Positions 44,554-54,927 of a stretch of 64,000 bases of DNA are shown piece after piece; positions within the stretch are counted from its first letter, which is position 1; each line of letters starts with the position of its first letter. The translations under genes were made by a program, and so were the position numbers. The notes under the pieces are model-generated. The model did not search any database and had not been told where the DNA came from. It saw only the letters and a program-made list of their open reading frames with translations. Location: the NCBI GenBank assembly GCA_030424865.1, contig JAUHVR010000022.1, positions 1-64,000 of the forward strand, given 5' to 3'. Source of the stretch: Alphaproteobacteria bacterium. GTDB lineage: Bacteria; Pseudomonadota; Alphaproteobacteria; Rhodobacterales; Rhodobacteraceae.

Positions 44554-45743
44554 AGGCTGGCCCCCACGTCCAGCGCCTCGGCAAAACCTTCGGCCTGTTC
44601 CGCGCTGTCGCGGGGGCGTTGCCGGATGCTCGTCAGGTGGTGAGGCCCGGCGATGGTCAGTCGCGCAGCGTAGTGGCGCATCACGGGCAGCGTGACAAAA
44701 ACGTGTGTCAGGGCGCTCCAGAGCAGGAAAATGGTGAAATACAGAAGGACCGAGGCCAGCACCAAGGTCCAGCGCGGCAGGGCCGAGAGGAAGGCGAGGT
44801 TGGGGTCCGTGGCAAACTGGTCCGGGAATTGGACCAGCACAAAAAGCCCGCCCAGGATACCGCCCGGGATCAGGATGGCCAGTCCCGTCAGCAGGTAGCC
44901 GAAGGCGGTGATCCAAAAGACCCTGAGGGCCGAGGGATCAACAGCAAGCTGCACGCCGGCCAGCCGCTTTTCGTTTGTCAGCAGGCGCAGGCTTTCGACG
45001 CGGTAGTGCACGAGGCCATAGACAAACAGAATGCTGCCAAGCGCCCCCAACAGGGCCGTCGGCAGAGGATCCTGGGTCGTCAGGAATACCGTGATCGTGG
45101 CCAGCAGCAGGATGGCGGCCACAAAGAGGGGGCGCATCGCCCGATAGAGCATGGTCCACCTGCCGCCCTGTTCAAAACGCTCGGTCCCGAAAAAGGTGCG
45201 GTCTGTGCGGTACTTCTCGAGCCAGAAGGTCATGCGCGGCATGAGCAGGCCCAGGCTCAGGATAGTGACCAGCCAGTGCACAAGCGCGCGCCCGGCATAC
45301 CCCCAGGCCCCCGGTTCCAGGCCAAATCGCAGGCCGCGCCAGCGGGTACGGGCCAGGATGTAGCGACGGGCGCGGTATTGCGCGTAGAACCACAGCGGGA
45401 TGACGCCGACAAAGCTGACCAGATAGGCCGCGACATTGCCGTGAAACAGTGTGAAGCTTGCGAACATCAGCAACAGGTTCACGATGCCGATGTAGAAGGC
45501 CAGAAACACAACGGCGATCAGGAAGCCCAGCAGTTTCTCAAACGGGTCCCCGACGTATTCCAGCGGATGACCCCCGGGCCGAATGGCGGACCAGTACCAG
45601 CGACGGATCCGTGTCTTCATCCAGAATCGATAAAGGCCCAGTGTCAGAACCGTCAGAAGACCCGTCTTGAGTGTCAGCCAGAACAGTGGCCAACGGCGAC
45701 CGACAAATTCGGTCGAAAGCGGATCAGGTGAAGCGGTTGTCAC
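44550..45743 (-). CDS. DUF898/YjgN-family membrane protein
   Basis: 397-aa polytopic inner-membrane protein with about eight hydrophobic segments, recognised by [20 protein letters not shown] and [17 protein letters not shown] near the N-terminus and the repeated [10 protein letters not shown]-like half. GTG 45743 is chosen as start because GAGG lies 8 bp upstream and it overlaps parC by only 20 bp; longer forms are Pro-rich and unlikely. It pairs with the M48 peptidase, an arrangement seen in other proteobacteria. Function unknown. Confidence 0.82.
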   Translation of the reverse strand: MTTASPDPLSTEFVGRRWPLFWLTLKTGLLTVLTLGLYRFWMKTRIRRWYWSAIRPGGHPLEYVGDPFEKLLGFLIAVVFLAFYIGIVNLLLMFASFTLFHGNVAAYLVSFVGVIPLWFYAQYRARRYILARTRWRGLRFGLEPGAWGYAGRALVHWLVTILSLGLLMPRMTFWLEKYRTDRTFFGTERFEQGGRWTMLYRAMRPLFVAAILLLATITVFLTTQDPLPTALLGALGSILFVYGLVHYRVESLRLLTNEKRLAGVQLAVDPSALRVFWITAFGYLLTGLAILIPGGILGGLFVLVQFPDQFATDPNLAFLSALPRWTLVLASVLLYFTIFLLWSALTHVFVTLPVMRHYAARLTIAGPHHLTSIRQRPRDSAEQAEGFAEALDVGASL

Positions 45744-48036
45744 GTGGGAAGCCTCGGGGGGCCATGCGTCCGGTACCAGCACGTTTTCCGCGCCATTCGG
45801 TAAGGTCTGTCTCGGTCCGGGTGCGCCCGGCGGGATCGAGCCACGAGAGCCCGGAGGCGAGGTCAAAGGTGGTTGCATCCGACAGGCCTCCGTCCTTGTA
45901 CTTTTGCAACCGCACGCCCTTGCCGCGGGTCATCTCGGGCAATTCGTCCAGCGCAAAGACCAGCACCTTGCGGTTCTCGCCCACAACGGCGACCGCGTCG
46001 CCCGCCACCGGTTTGCAGACCAGGGCCGTCACATCGCCGCGCACGTTGAGAACCTGCTTGCCGGTGCGGGTCTGGGCCAGGATGTCATTTTCCGGCACCA
46101 CAAAGCCATCCCCGGCAGAAGAGGCCACCAGCAGTTTGCGGTCGGGCTTGTGGATGAACAGATCGACGATTTGCGCTTCGTTCGGCAGGTCGACCATCAG
46201 GCGCAGCGGTTCGCCCATGCCGCGCCCGCCGGGCAGGTTGGCGGCCGAGACGGTATAGAACCGCCCGTTTGAGGCAAAGACCAGCAGCTTGTCGGTGGTT
46301 TCGGCGTGGAAGATGAACCGCGGGCCGTCGCCGTCCTTGAACTTCAACTCGCGCTTGAGGTCGATGTGCCCGGTCATGGCGCGGACCCAGCCCATCTGGC
46401 TGCAGACCACGGTGATCGGTTCGCGTTCGATCATCGCCTCGATCGGGACGTCTTCGGCCTCTCCGGCCTCGGCAAAGCTGGACCGGCGCGCGCCGCCAGG
46501 GAAATCCTTGCCAAAGGCTTTCTTCACGTCGCGCAGCTGGTCGGCGATGGCCTGCCACTGCAGGTCGCCGCTTTCCAGCAGATCCTCGAGGCCCGCGCGT
46601 TCCTCCATCAGCTTGTCGCGTTCCGCGACCAGCTCCATCTCTTCGAGACGGCGCAAGGACCGCAGGCGCATGTTGAGAATGGCCTCGGCCTGAACCTCGG
46701 TCAGGCCCAGTTCCTCGCCGCTGGCGGGGGCGGGCGAGACATAGTCGGCCTCGGATGTCGCGCGCACAAAGTCCTGCCCCCAATCCTCGCGCATCAGCGC
46801 AGCCTTGGGGTCGTCGTCATAGCGGATGATGTCGATCACGCGGTCGAGGTTCAGGAAGGCGACGATCAGGCCCTCAAGCACCTCCAGCCGGTGGTCGATC
46901 TTTTCCATCCGGTGCTTGCTGCGCCGGATCAGCACCTCGCGCCGGAAATCGAGGAAGGCGCGCAGCACCTCTTTCAGCGAACAGACCTTGGGGGTCACCC
47001 CGTCGATCAGCACGTTCATGTTCAGGCTGAAGCGCGTCTCAAGGTCGGAGTTGCGGAACAGCATCCCCATCAGCACGTCGGGGTCGACGTTCTTGGACTT
47101 GGGTTCCAGAACCATGCGGATGTCTTCGGCGCTTTCATCGCGCACATCCGCCAGGATCGGGATTTTCTTGGATTGGATCAGCTCGGCGATGCGCTCGATC
47201 AGCTTGGATTTCTGCACCTGATAGGGGATCTCGGTCACGACGATCTGCCACTGGCCGCGGGTCAGTTCCTCGACCTCCCAGCGGCAGCGAAGGCGGATCG
47301 CGCCGCGGCCGGTGCGATAGGCCTCGGCGATGTTTTCGCGCGGTTCGACAATGACGCCGCCTGTCGGGAAATCGGGACCGGGGACGTAATTCAGCAGGGT
47401 GTCATCGCGGGCATCGGGGGTCTTGATCAGATGCTGGCAGGCGTCGATCAGTTCGCCCACATTGTGCGGCGGGATATTGGTCGCCATACCCACCGCGATG
47501 CCGCTGGCCCCATTGGCCAGAAGGTTCGGAAAGGTGGCCGGCAGGACGGAAGGCTCTTCGAGCCGGCCATCGTAGTTGTCGCGGAAATCGACGGCGTTTT
47601 CGTCCAGCCCCACCAACAGCGCTTCGGCCACGACGGTCAGGCGGGCCTCGGTGTAGCGGCTGGCGGCGGGGTTGTCGCCGTCAATGTTGCCAAAGTTGCC
47701 CTGGCCATCGACCAGCGGGTAGCGGACGTTGAATTCCTGCGCCAGGCGCGCCATCGCGTCATAGATCGCGGCATCGCCGTGGGGGTGGAAATCCCCCATC
47801 GTGTCGCCACTGATCTTGGCCGATTTCAGGAACTTCCCACCGGCCGACAGACGCAGGCGGCTCATGGCATAAAGGATCCGGCGATGCACCGGCTTCAACC
47901 CGTCGCGCGCATCGGGCAGCGCGCGGTGCATGATCGTCGACAGCGCATAGGTCAGATAGCGCTCGCCAATCGCGCGGCGCAGAGGCTCTGCCACGTCGCG
48001 GGCGTTCATGTTGGGGTCGTCGGTGATATCGTTCAT
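45724..48036 (-). CDS. parC: DNA topoisomerase IV subunit A
   Basis: 770-aa type IIA topoisomerase subunit that decatenates chromosomes after replication. The active-site Tyr lies in [13 protein letters not shown], with [12 protein letters not shown] and [20 protein letters not shown] upstream. The C-terminal beta-propeller segments (e.g. [20 protein letters not shown]-like) are shorter than GyrA's and lack a clear GyrA box, favouring ParC. ATG 48036 is chosen; an upstream frame adds about 29 doubtful residues. The 134-bp gap before it holds the divergent SDR promoter. Confidence 0.92.
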   Translation of the reverse strand: MNDITDDPNMNARDVAEPLRRAIGERYLTYALSTIMHRALPDARDGLKPVHRRILYAMSRLRLSAGGKFLKSAKISGDTMGDFHPHGDAAIYDAMARLAQEFNVRYPLVDGQGNFGNIDGDNPAASRYTEARLTVVAEALLVGLDENAVDFRDNYDGRLEEPSVLPATFPNLLANGASGIAVGMATNIPPHNVGELIDACQHLIKTPDARDDTLLNYVPGPDFPTGGVIVEPRENIAEAYRTGRGAIRLRCRWEVEELTRGQWQIVVTEIPYQVQKSKLIERIAELIQSKKIPILADVRDESAEDIRMVLEPKSKNVDPDVLMGMLFRNSDLETRFSLNMNVLIDGVTPKVCSLKEVLRAFLDFRREVLIRRSKHRMEKIDHRLEVLEGLIVAFLNLDRVIDIIRYDDDPKAALMREDWGQDFVRATSEADYVSPAPASGEELGLTEVQAEAILNMRLRSLRRLEEMELVAERDKLMEERAGLEDLLESGDLQWQAIADQLRDVKKAFGKDFPGGARRSSFAEAGEAEDVPIEAMIEREPITVVCSQMGWVRAMTGHIDLKRELKFKDGDGPRFIFHAETTDKLLVFASNGRFYTVSAANLPGGRGMGEPLRLMVDLPNEAQIVDLFIHKPDRKLLVASSAGDGFVVPENDILAQTRTGKQVLNVRGDVTALVCKPVAGDAVAVVGENRKVLVFALDELPEMTRGKGVRLQKYKDGGLSDATTFDLASGLSWLDPAGRTRTETDLTEWRGKRAGTGRMAPRGFPRDNRFT

Positions 48037-48170
48037 AGATGATGTGATATCGCTCGCACTCGAGGGCGTAAAGCAACCAGCGCTGATATTTTTGGTCAGG
48101 TCCGCCAAGCGGCCCGTTTTCAACGCAGGTCAACCCTGATACCCCGGCGAGAACTGGCCCGGGGGACGTC

Positions 48171-49004
48171 ATGGCACAGCAGAAGTCCATTCTGATCACA
48201 GGGTGTTCGTCGGGCATCGGCCTGGATGCCGCCCGCGGACTGAGAGATCATGGCTGGCGTGTCTTTGCCTCGTGCCGCGCCGCCGAGGATTGCGCGCGCC
48301 TGCGTGCCGAAGGGTTCGAATCACCCAAACTGGACTACGCCGAGGCTGGCTCGATCTCGCAGGCATTGGATGAGGTGTTGGCCGCCACGGGCGGCACACT
48401 GGACGCGCTTTTCAACAACGGGGCCTATGCCACGCCCGGGGCGGTCGAGGACCTGCCGACCGACGCACTGCGCGCGAACTTCGAGGCCAATGTCTTTGGC
48501 TGGCACGACCTGACGCGTCAGGTCATTCCGGTGATGCGGGCGCAGGGCCACGGCCGCATCCTCAACTGTTCGTCCGTGCTGGGGATCGTCGTTGCCCCGT
48601 GGCGCGGGGCGTACAACGCAACGAAACACGCGCTTGAGGGGCTGACCGACACCCTGAGGATCGAGATGCGCGATACGCCGATCCATGTGATCACCCTTCA
48701 ACCGGGGCCGATCGGCACCCGGATCCGCCAGAATGCCATCCCACATTTCGAACGTTGGATCGACTGGCGGAACTCACCCCGCGCCGAGGCTTATGAAAAA
48801 CGCCTGATGAAGCGCCTTTACGAAGATCGGGGCCCCGATCCCTTTGAGTTGCCGGCATCGGCCGTGACCGCCAAGGTGATCCGAGCGCTCGAAACGCCAA
48901 ATCCGCGCCCGCACTACAAGGTGACGACGCCGACATACCTGATGGAGACCCTGCGCCGGACCCTGCCGCGTCGCACGCTGGACTGGATCCTTGCCAAGGG
49001 TTAA
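48171..49004 (+). CDS. Short-chain dehydrogenase/reductase
   Basis: 277-aa classical SDR. The cofactor motif is ITGCSSGIGLDAARGL, then NNGAYATPGAVEDLPTDALR, the catalytic Ser in NCSSVLGIVVAPWRGAY and Tyr-x3-Lys in YNATKHALEG. The C-terminal half ends with a membrane-like or hydrophobic FFIS-less tail typical of the group annotated as SDR with a glycosyltransferase-like end. Substrate unknown; divergent from parC. Confidence 0.87.
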   Translation: MAQQKSILITGCSSGIGLDAARGLRDHGWRVFASCRAAEDCARLRAEGFESPKLDYAEAGSISQALDEVLAATGGTLDALFNNGAYATPGAVEDLPTDALRANFEANVFGWHDLTRQVIPVMRAQGHGRILNCSSVLGIVVAPWRGAYNATKHALEGLTDTLRIEMRDTPIHVITLQPGPIGTRIRQNAIPHFERWIDWRNSPRAEAYEKRLMKRLYEDRGPDPFELPASAVTAKVIRALETPNPRPHYKVTTPTYLMETLRRTLPRRTLDWILAKG

Positions 49005-49067
49005 ACGCCGCATTCGCTTTTTCCGCGCGGCCCGCTATGTCAGTGCGGGCAAGTGAAAGGACATGTC

Positions 49068-49271
49068 ATGTTCAACGATCCCCTGTTCTATGTCTCCGCC
49101 GTCGCGGTTCTGATCGTCGCGGCCATCCTGATGGTTGGCATCGGCGGTTTCGCAAAGGGCGGCGAGTTCAACCGCAAACACGCGAATCGCATCATGCGGT
49201 ATCGCATCGTCGCGCAGCTTCTGGCGGTTGTGATCATCCTGTTGTTTGTCTGGTTGCGGGGCGAGGGCTGA
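49068..49271 (+). CDS. Twin-transmembrane HIG1-domain protein
   Basis: 67-aa membrane protein with two helices (VSAVAVLIVAAILMVGIGGF; IVAQLLAVVIILLFVWLRG) separated by a conserved RKHANRIMRYRI loop, the hypoxia-induced gene domain signature. Such proteins assist cytochrome c oxidase assembly or stability. ATG 49068 with AAAGGAC is preferred to GTG 49053. It lies directly upstream of the cobalamin adenosyltransferase gene and may be co-transcribed. Confidence 0.85.
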   Translation: MFNDPLFYVSAVAVLIVAAILMVGIGGFAKGGEFNRKHANRIMRYRIVAQLLAVVIILLFVWLRGEG

Positions 49272-49273
49272 AC

Positions 49274-49846
49274 ATGGTTGTCCTGAACAAGATCTACACC
49301 CGAACCGGCGATGGCGGCGACACCGCACTTGGCGACGGCTCGCGCGTGGCCAAGCACGCGCTGCGGGTGACCTCGTATGGCACCACGGACGAGCTGAACG
49401 CCACGGTCGGCATGGCCCGTCTGCATGCCTCGGGCGAGCTGGATCAGCGGTTGAGCCTGATCCAGAACGACCTTTTCGATCTGGGTGCCGACCTGTGCCG
49501 CCCCGAGATGGAAAAGGACGCCGAGGCCGAATATCCGCCGTTGCGCATGGTCGAGGCGCAGGTTGCGCGGCTTGAGACCGAAATCGATGCGATGAACGCC
49601 GACCTCAGCCCGTTGCGCAGTTTTGTCCTGCCCGGCGGCTCGGCCCTGTCCGCGCATCTGCACCTGTGCCGCACCGTGGCGCGGCGCGCCGAACGGCTGT
49701 CGACCGAGCTGGCCACCCAGGACAGCGTCAACCCGGTGGCTGTCAAATACCTCAACCGCCTGTCGGACTGGTTCTTTGTCGCCTCACGGGTCGCCAACAA
49801 CAATGGTCAGGACGACGTCCTGTGGGTGCCGGGCGCAAACCGCTAA
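49274..49846 (+). CDS. Cob(I)yrinic acid a,c-diamide adenosyltransferase (PduO type)
   Basis: 190-aa enzyme adenosylating cobalamin, producing the coenzyme B12 that Ecm requires. PduO marks are KIYTRTGDGGDTALGDGSR near the N-terminus, TTDELNATVGMARLHA, LPGGSALSAHLHLCRTVARR and YLNRLSDWFFVASRVANNN. It follows the HIG1 gene by 2 bp. It gives the window its own supply of the cofactor for ethylmalonyl-CoA mutase. Confidence 0.93.
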   Translation: MVVLNKIYTRTGDGGDTALGDGSRVAKHALRVTSYGTTDELNATVGMARLHASGELDQRLSLIQNDLFDLGADLCRPEMEKDAEAEYPPLRMVEAQVARLETEIDAMNADLSPLRSFVLPGGSALSAHLHLCRTVARRAERLSTELATQDSVNPVAVKYLNRLSDWFFVASRVANNNGQDDVLWVPGANR

Positions 49847-49953
49847 GCGCCCGACCTTGCGGCGACTTTCCGCGGTGCTTCGATGACTGCGTTGCCTCGC
49901 GGCGCGGTGCGCGATATGGCTATGGTCAGCTTTTTCGGCAGAGCGGGGGAACC

Positions 49954-50556
49954 ATGGTCCGGATTTTTGTGCTTTTGACGCTTGTACTTGGTCTGGCCGC
50001 CTGCGCCGACGGCGCCAGAAACCTTGAACAGGCGCCTGATCCGCTGGGTGACATGAAGCTTGGGTTTGCGGTTGTTGTTGCGCCTGCCCCGGTCAAGGGA
50101 CCCGTGTCGCGTGATGCTACCTCGGAAGAGTGGATCGAGGTCATGCAGCGGGAAATGGATCGCCGTTTCAAGCGCTATGAAGGCGAGAAGTTCTACAACA
50201 TCGGTGTCTCGGTCGATGGATACGTCCTGGCGCAGCCGGGCATCCCGCTTGTGCTTTCCCCGAAATCGGTGCTGATCATCAAGGCGACGGTCTGGGACGA
50301 CGCCACCGGAACCAAGCTCAATGAAGAAGCCGAACAGATCACGGTTCTCGAGGCGGTTTCCGCCGAGACGGCGATCGGGTCCGGCCTGACGCAGAGCAAG
50401 CGCAAGCAGATGAAGAATCTCTCGGTGAACGCCGCCTATCAGGTCGAACTGTGGATGCGGAAGATGCAAAAGGAAAAGGGCTGGTTCGGAGGTGTGAACG
50501 CGGCCCCGGCCGAGGCCGCCGCACCTGTCGAAGAGGCCGCCGCGGCCGCGGGCTAG
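49954..50556 (+). CDS. Exported lipoprotein (unknown function)
   Basis: 200-aa predicted lipoprotein: signal peptide MVRIFVLLTLVLGLAAC ends in a lipobox with the acylated Cys at 17. The mature part is hydrophilic with a segment (EEWIEVMQREMDRRFKRYEG; GVSVDGYVLAQPGIPLVLSP) and an Ala/Glu-rich C-terminal tail (PAEAAAPVEEAAAAAG). I do not recognise the family. CGGGGGA precedes the ATG; it stands alone before tuf. Confidence 0.8.
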   Translation: MVRIFVLLTLVLGLAACADGARNLEQAPDPLGDMKLGFAVVVAPAPVKGPVSRDATSEEWIEVMQREMDRRFKRYEGEKFYNIGVSVDGYVLAQPGIPLVLSPKSVLIIKATVWDDATGTKLNEEAEQITVLEAVSAETAIGSGLTQSKRKQMKNLSVNAAYQVELWMRKMQKEKGWFGGVNAAPAEAAAPVEEAAAAAG

Positions 50557-50696
50557 GCCCTGCGGCGGCGCGCCGCCCGGCTGACAGGCCTGATGCCGCA
50601 ACTGATGCTTGATTTTCCCTGTCCATGCTCATAAATGGCCCGCGATGAAACCCGGGCCAATGACGGCCCCCCAACTTCGGTGAGGCGTCTGAAAAG

Positions 50697-51872
<1,176 letters not shown>

Positions 51873-51923
51873 CGAGGGTGTAAGGGCCCGCAAGGGCCCG
51901 GCGCAACGCATGATGTCTGACGT

Positions 51924-51948
51924 GCGGTGGGGTAAACCCCACCCTACG
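51924..51948. repeat. Dispersed palindromic repeat, copy B (inverted)
   Basis: GCGGTGGGGTAAACCCCACC followed by CTACG: the inner GGTGGGGT-AA-ACCCCACC is a perfect palindrome. It is the reverse complement of the element at 41141-41162, with 3 differences over 22 bp, and lies between the tuf stop and its terminator. Confidence 0.55.
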
Positions 51949-51961
51949 ACAGACCGGACAT

Positions 51962-51989
51962 AAGGCCGCCGATTGGGCGGCCTTTTTTT
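51962..51989 (+). terminator. Rho-independent terminator of tuf
   Basis: AGGCCGCC / GGCGGCCT arms (8 bp) with a 4-5-nt loop followed by seven T, about 90 bp past the tuf stop. Another GGGCCC-gcaa-GGGCCC hairpin (about 51884-51899) sits closer to the stop and may protect the 3' end. Confidence 0.88.
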
Positions 51990-52125
51990 GTTGCGCTTGT
52001 GGCTGGGGGACGTCGGCGGCACCGTGTCAGCTTTTGCGTGATCCGGTCCGCATCCCGCAGGTCCGTTTACCAGGTCCCCGAGGTGCCTTGGGGAGTCCAG
52101 AACCGTCGCCTGGGACCCGTACGGG

Positions 52126-52156
52126 CCCAAAAAGAAAGGCGGCCTTTCGGCCGCCT
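52126..52156 (-). terminator. Rho-independent terminator of the small exported protein gene
   Basis: On the minus strand, AGGCGGCC / GGCCGCCT arms (8 bp, 4-nt loop) are followed by TTTCTTTTT. It ends transcription of the 52215-52739 tandem pair. Confidence 0.82.
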
Positions 52157-52214
52157 GTTCCGTCAGTCCGCGCATTCCCAGTCCAGGATACGCGCGGGCC
52201 TTAGACGGCTTGCA

Positions 52215-52454
52215 TTACTGCACGTGACGCAGGATCGAACGGACCTGGTTCGCGATGTGCAGGTCGTCATCTTCACCAGCGTCATGGATCACGTTCAGCG
52301 CGTGGATGAGCGCGGTGTCCGACACGACCGACAGGTCAACGTCGGGTGCAAGGCGTTTGAGCTGGTCTTCGGCCGAGACCGCTGCGGTGGCTGCGAACGC
52401 TGCGCCGCCCAGGGCGATCATGGCTGCGGTCGATGCGACAAGAACACGTTTCAT
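52215..52454 (-). CDS. Small exported protein, tandem copy 1 (unknown function)
   Basis: 79-aa protein with a signal peptide (MKRVLVASTAAMIALGGAAF then AATAA) and a short acidic mature domain (DQLKRLAPDVDLSVVSDTAL; HDAGEDDDLHIANQVRSILR). It is nearly identical to copy 2 at 52500-52739: a single amino-acid difference (His here, Asn there) while about 11 of 12 nucleotide differences are synonymous. An AAGGAAA ribosome site precedes the ATG. No recognised family; a periplasmic role is suggested by the signal peptide. Confidence 0.75.
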   Translation of the reverse strand: MKRVLVASTAAMIALGGAAFAATAAVSAEDQLKRLAPDVDLSVVSDTALIHALNVIHDAGEDDDLHIANQVRSILRHVQ

Positions 52455-52499
52455 GGGGATTTTCCTTTTAAGTCAGAGTTGGTCTTGGGGAGGAGGGAG

Positions 52500-52739
52500 T
52501 TATTGCACGTGACGCAGGATCGAACGCACCTGGTTCGCGATGTGCAGATCGTCGTCTTCGCCGGCGTCATTGATCACGTTCAGCGCGTGGATCAGGGCGG
52601 TGTCCGACACAACCGACAGGTCAACGTCGGGTGCAAGGCGTTTGAGCTGATCTTCGGCCGAGACCGCTGCGGTGGCTGCGAAAGCTGCGCCGCCCAGGGC
52701 GATCATGGCTGCGGTCGATGCGACAAGAACACGTTTCAT
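52500..52739 (-). CDS. Small exported protein, tandem copy 2 (unknown function)
   Basis: 79-aa near-copy of the protein at 52215-52454 with its own signal peptide and the same mature core; the visible residue change is Asn for His in the NVINDAG segment. The 45-bp spacer between the copies is not duplicated, so each may have separate signals, with a shared terminator at 52126-52156. Conservation by synonymous change means both copies have been under selection since duplication. Confidence 0.75.
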   Translation of the reverse strand: MKRVLVASTAAMIALGGAAFAATAAVSAEDQLKRLAPDVDLSVVSDTALIHALNVINDAGEDDDLHIANQVRSILRHVQ

Positions 52740-53258
52740 GTTTGGTTTCCTTCGAGTGGTGCCCGTTTGGGTCGATTGGGAGGGCCCCATCCGGGCGTTG
52801 GGATTTTCGTTTCTGCGCCAGCCTGTCGTGCTGACACCAGACCAATTGGGGATGCCCGAGCGGGAAGCAAAATCACGAAATGCGCGCGAATTGATCACGG
52901 GGTTTTGCGCTTGAAATCACGTGGCGCGGACAGGGATTTGAGCGAATTTGCACAGCATTGGTGCGGGTCAAGCATTGAAGGAAAACCGCGAAACAGAGCG
53001 GCGGACGAAACCCGCCGATGGCGCGTTTTGTCAGTCGGTTTTTGGTGAAGAAAAAAGTTTTCGACTTCGCAATTTCGTGAAGGATTTGGCGGATCGCAAG
53101 CCAGATGGTGCGCCGACGCGGGGGCCTGGGGCAGGGCAAATCGGCCGACTTTGGGGCTTGCGCAAACCGACCGTTAGGATATCTGCAAAAAGCCCCGAAT
53201 TCTTGTCCGTGGCCTCTTGATTTCGCCCCCTTGTTGAAATACCCAACGGGTCGGCCTT
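52740..53258. other. 519-bp gap between the tandem pair and tRNA-Trp
   Basis: No convincing gene is visible here; short open frames lack ribosome sites and coding character. The stretch must contain the promoter of the tandem small genes (right end of copy 2) and that of the trpT-secE-nusG unit. A relatively AT-rich piece at 53035-53090 and an inverted-repeat-poor run before 53258 are all that stands out. Confidence 0.4.
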
Positions 53259-53334
53259 AGGGGTATAGCTCAGCTGGTAGAGCGACGGTCTCCAAAACCG
53301 TAGGTCGCGGGTTCGAACCCTGCTGCCCCTGCCA
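53259..53334 (+). tRNA. trpT: tRNA-Trp (anticodon CCA)
   Basis: 76-nt cloverleaf. Acceptor AGGGGTA pairs with TGCCCCT, discriminator G and encoded CCA at 53332-53334; D-arm with CTCAGCTGGTAGAG; anticodon loop CTCCAAA gives CCA; T-arm GCGGGTTCGAACCCTGC. It lies in the conserved tuf-trpT-secE position. Confidence 0.97.
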
Positions 53335-53356
53335 TTTCTCTTCACCTCACCTGACG

Positions 53357-53922
53357 TTGGAGTATTCGTCCAAAAGACGTGCTCGGTTTGGAATGGTTTT
53401 CCTGGACAGCACAGATGTGTGCCGCTTTGCGTTCAGTTTGAAACGACGGAACGAACGCGGGTTCAATGCCGCAAATGGCCGACGGCTCTTGGAGATCGCG
53501 GTCGCAAGTATCGAGTGGCCGATTGATCGCCCGAGGACACAGGTGGTTGCGCCAAGTGACACATCACATCAGGCTGGCGCCGAGTGCATCGACATTCAGT
53601 ATAGCATCCTGAACGGCGCGCTTTATGACCACTCCGACCCCGTCGCCTTTGCGCGGCAGGTGCCGGAGTGCTATCGCAAAGGGTTCCCGCATCAGCAGTG
53701 CCGACCCAAGTATCACCCGATGTTCGGCGATCCAAAGCAGACCGATACCTCGGCCTAAGTGTTTTAATCCAACCCGGAATGGGCGGCGACTTTGATCCGA
53801 TGTCGCAACGTGCGGTCAAGTCGTTCCAGACCCGCAACACGCTGGCGCGCAACGGGCTGACGCAGGGAACGCTGGACGCGCTGGACCTGCTGGAGATCAT
53901 TCCGAACTACGAACTGAATTGA
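53357..53922 (+). pseudogene. Degraded gene with a peptidoglycan-binding-like C-terminus, between trpT and secE
   Basis: Two plus-strand frames read on without a valid start. The first (to 53758) ends in a protein-like segment (YSILNGALYDHSDPVAFARQ). The second, in another frame (to 53922), has GGDFDPMSQRAVKSFQTRNT followed by LARNGLTQGTLDALDLL, resembling a peptidoglycan-binding motif (D-x-T-x2-AV-x2-FQ, then TLDALD). Neither part has a convincing ribosome site. The simplest reading is a decayed gene with a frameshift near 53700-53760, perhaps an old insertion at the tRNA. The match is weak. Confidence 0.45.
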
Positions 53923-54013
53923 CGCCTCGGTTCACGCTTTTGCTGCGGGTTCTTGAATTCGTCCCGGCGCTCGTCTAAGTGCACCGTTACCGTAAGTATG
54001 GGAACCGCAAAGA

Positions 54014-54205
54014 ATGGCCAATCCAGTCCAGTTCATCCAGCAGGTGCGCAGCGAAGTCTCCAAGGTCGTCTGGCCGACGCGCCGCGAGGTGCTGTTGACC
54101 ACCGTGATGGTCTTTATCATGGCGACCCTGACCGCGATTTTCTTTGCACTGGTTGACCTGGGCATCCGCGCCGGGCTGCAGGGCATCCTGGGGATGTTCG
54201 GCTGA
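54014..54205 (+). CDS. secE: Preprotein translocase subunit SecE
   Basis: 63-aa single-helix form of SecE. The amphipathic FIQQVRSEVSKVVWPTRREV (conserved WPTRRE) precedes one transmembrane helix (VFIMATLTAIFFALVDLGI). It is the standard tuf-trpT-secE-nusG neighbour. Confidence 0.95.
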   Translation: MANPVQFIQQVRSEVSKVVWPTRREVLLTTVMVFIMATLTAIFFALVDLGIRAGLQGILGMFG

Positions 54206-54280
54206 GCGCCGGGCAAATCCGGCCCCCGAACCTCTTGATTCTTTGACCTGCGCCCGTTAGGTCACACGACACTTCCGGTT

Positions 54281-54316
54281 GGCGTGCAATGATTCGAGTT
54301 GCACGCCGATTTTTAT
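54281..54316 (+). terminator. Rho-independent terminator between secE and nusG
   Basis: GGCGTGCAA / TTGCACGCC arms (9 bp, 9-nt loop) are followed by GATTTTTATT. If functional, it separates secE from nusG transcription or forms an attenuator with antitermination, since the two are usually co-transcribed. Confidence 0.7.
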
Positions 54317-54388
54317 TGTACAAGCTGCATCCGGAAGGGAATGGAACCAGGTCCCCGGTAGTGGGCAGAAACTGAAGGTTGATCTCAG

Positions 54389-54922
54389 ATGGCAAAGCGG
54401 TGGTATTCGGTCAGTGTGCTTTCGAACTTCGAAAAGAAGATCGCCGAGCAAATCAAGCAGACCGCCGAAGAGCAGGGTCTGGATGATCAGATCGAAGAAG
54501 TGCTGGTTCCCACCGAAGAGGTGATCGAGGTCCGTCGCGGCAAGAAGGTCACCACCGAACGCCGTTTCATGCCCGGCTACGTGCTGGTGCGGATGGAGAT
54601 GTCGGACCAGGGCTATCACCTGATCAACTCGATCAACCGCGTCACCGGCTTTCTGGGCCCGCAAGGCCGCCCGATGCCGATGCGCGACGCCGAGGTGCAG
54701 GCGATCCTGGGTCGCGTGGCCGAGGGTGAGGAAGCGCCGAAGCTGATGATCAGCTTCGAGATCGGCGAAAAGGTCAAGGTCAACGACGGCCCGTTCGAGG
54801 ATTTCGACGGCATGATCGAAGAGGTCGACGACGAGAACCAGCGCCTGAAGGTCTCGGTCTCGATCTTTGGCCGCGAAACCCCGGTCGAGCTGGAATTCAC
54901 GCAGGTCACCAAGCAGGGCTGA
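54389..54922 (+). CDS. nusG: Transcription termination/antitermination factor NusG
   Basis: 177-aa NusG of normal length. NGN domain with [20 protein letters not shown] and the [20 protein letters not shown] and [14 protein letters not shown] segments, KOW domain ([20 protein letters not shown]). The start is the ATG at 54389 after a long untranslated stretch from the secE terminator. Confidence 0.95.
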   Translation: MAKRWYSVSVLSNFEKKIAEQIKQTAEEQGLDDQIEEVLVPTEEVIEVRRGKKVTTERRFMPGYVLVRMEMSDQGYHLINSINRVTGFLGPQGRPMPMRDAEVQAILGRVAEGEEAPKLMISFEIGEKVKVNDGPFEDFDGMIEEVDDENQRLKVSVSIFGRETPVELEFTQVTKQG

Positions 54923-54927
54923 GGCCG

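Noticed and set aside
52740-53258. Short frames in the gap before tRNA-Trp
   Set aside because: No ribosome site or coding bias; treated as non-coding.
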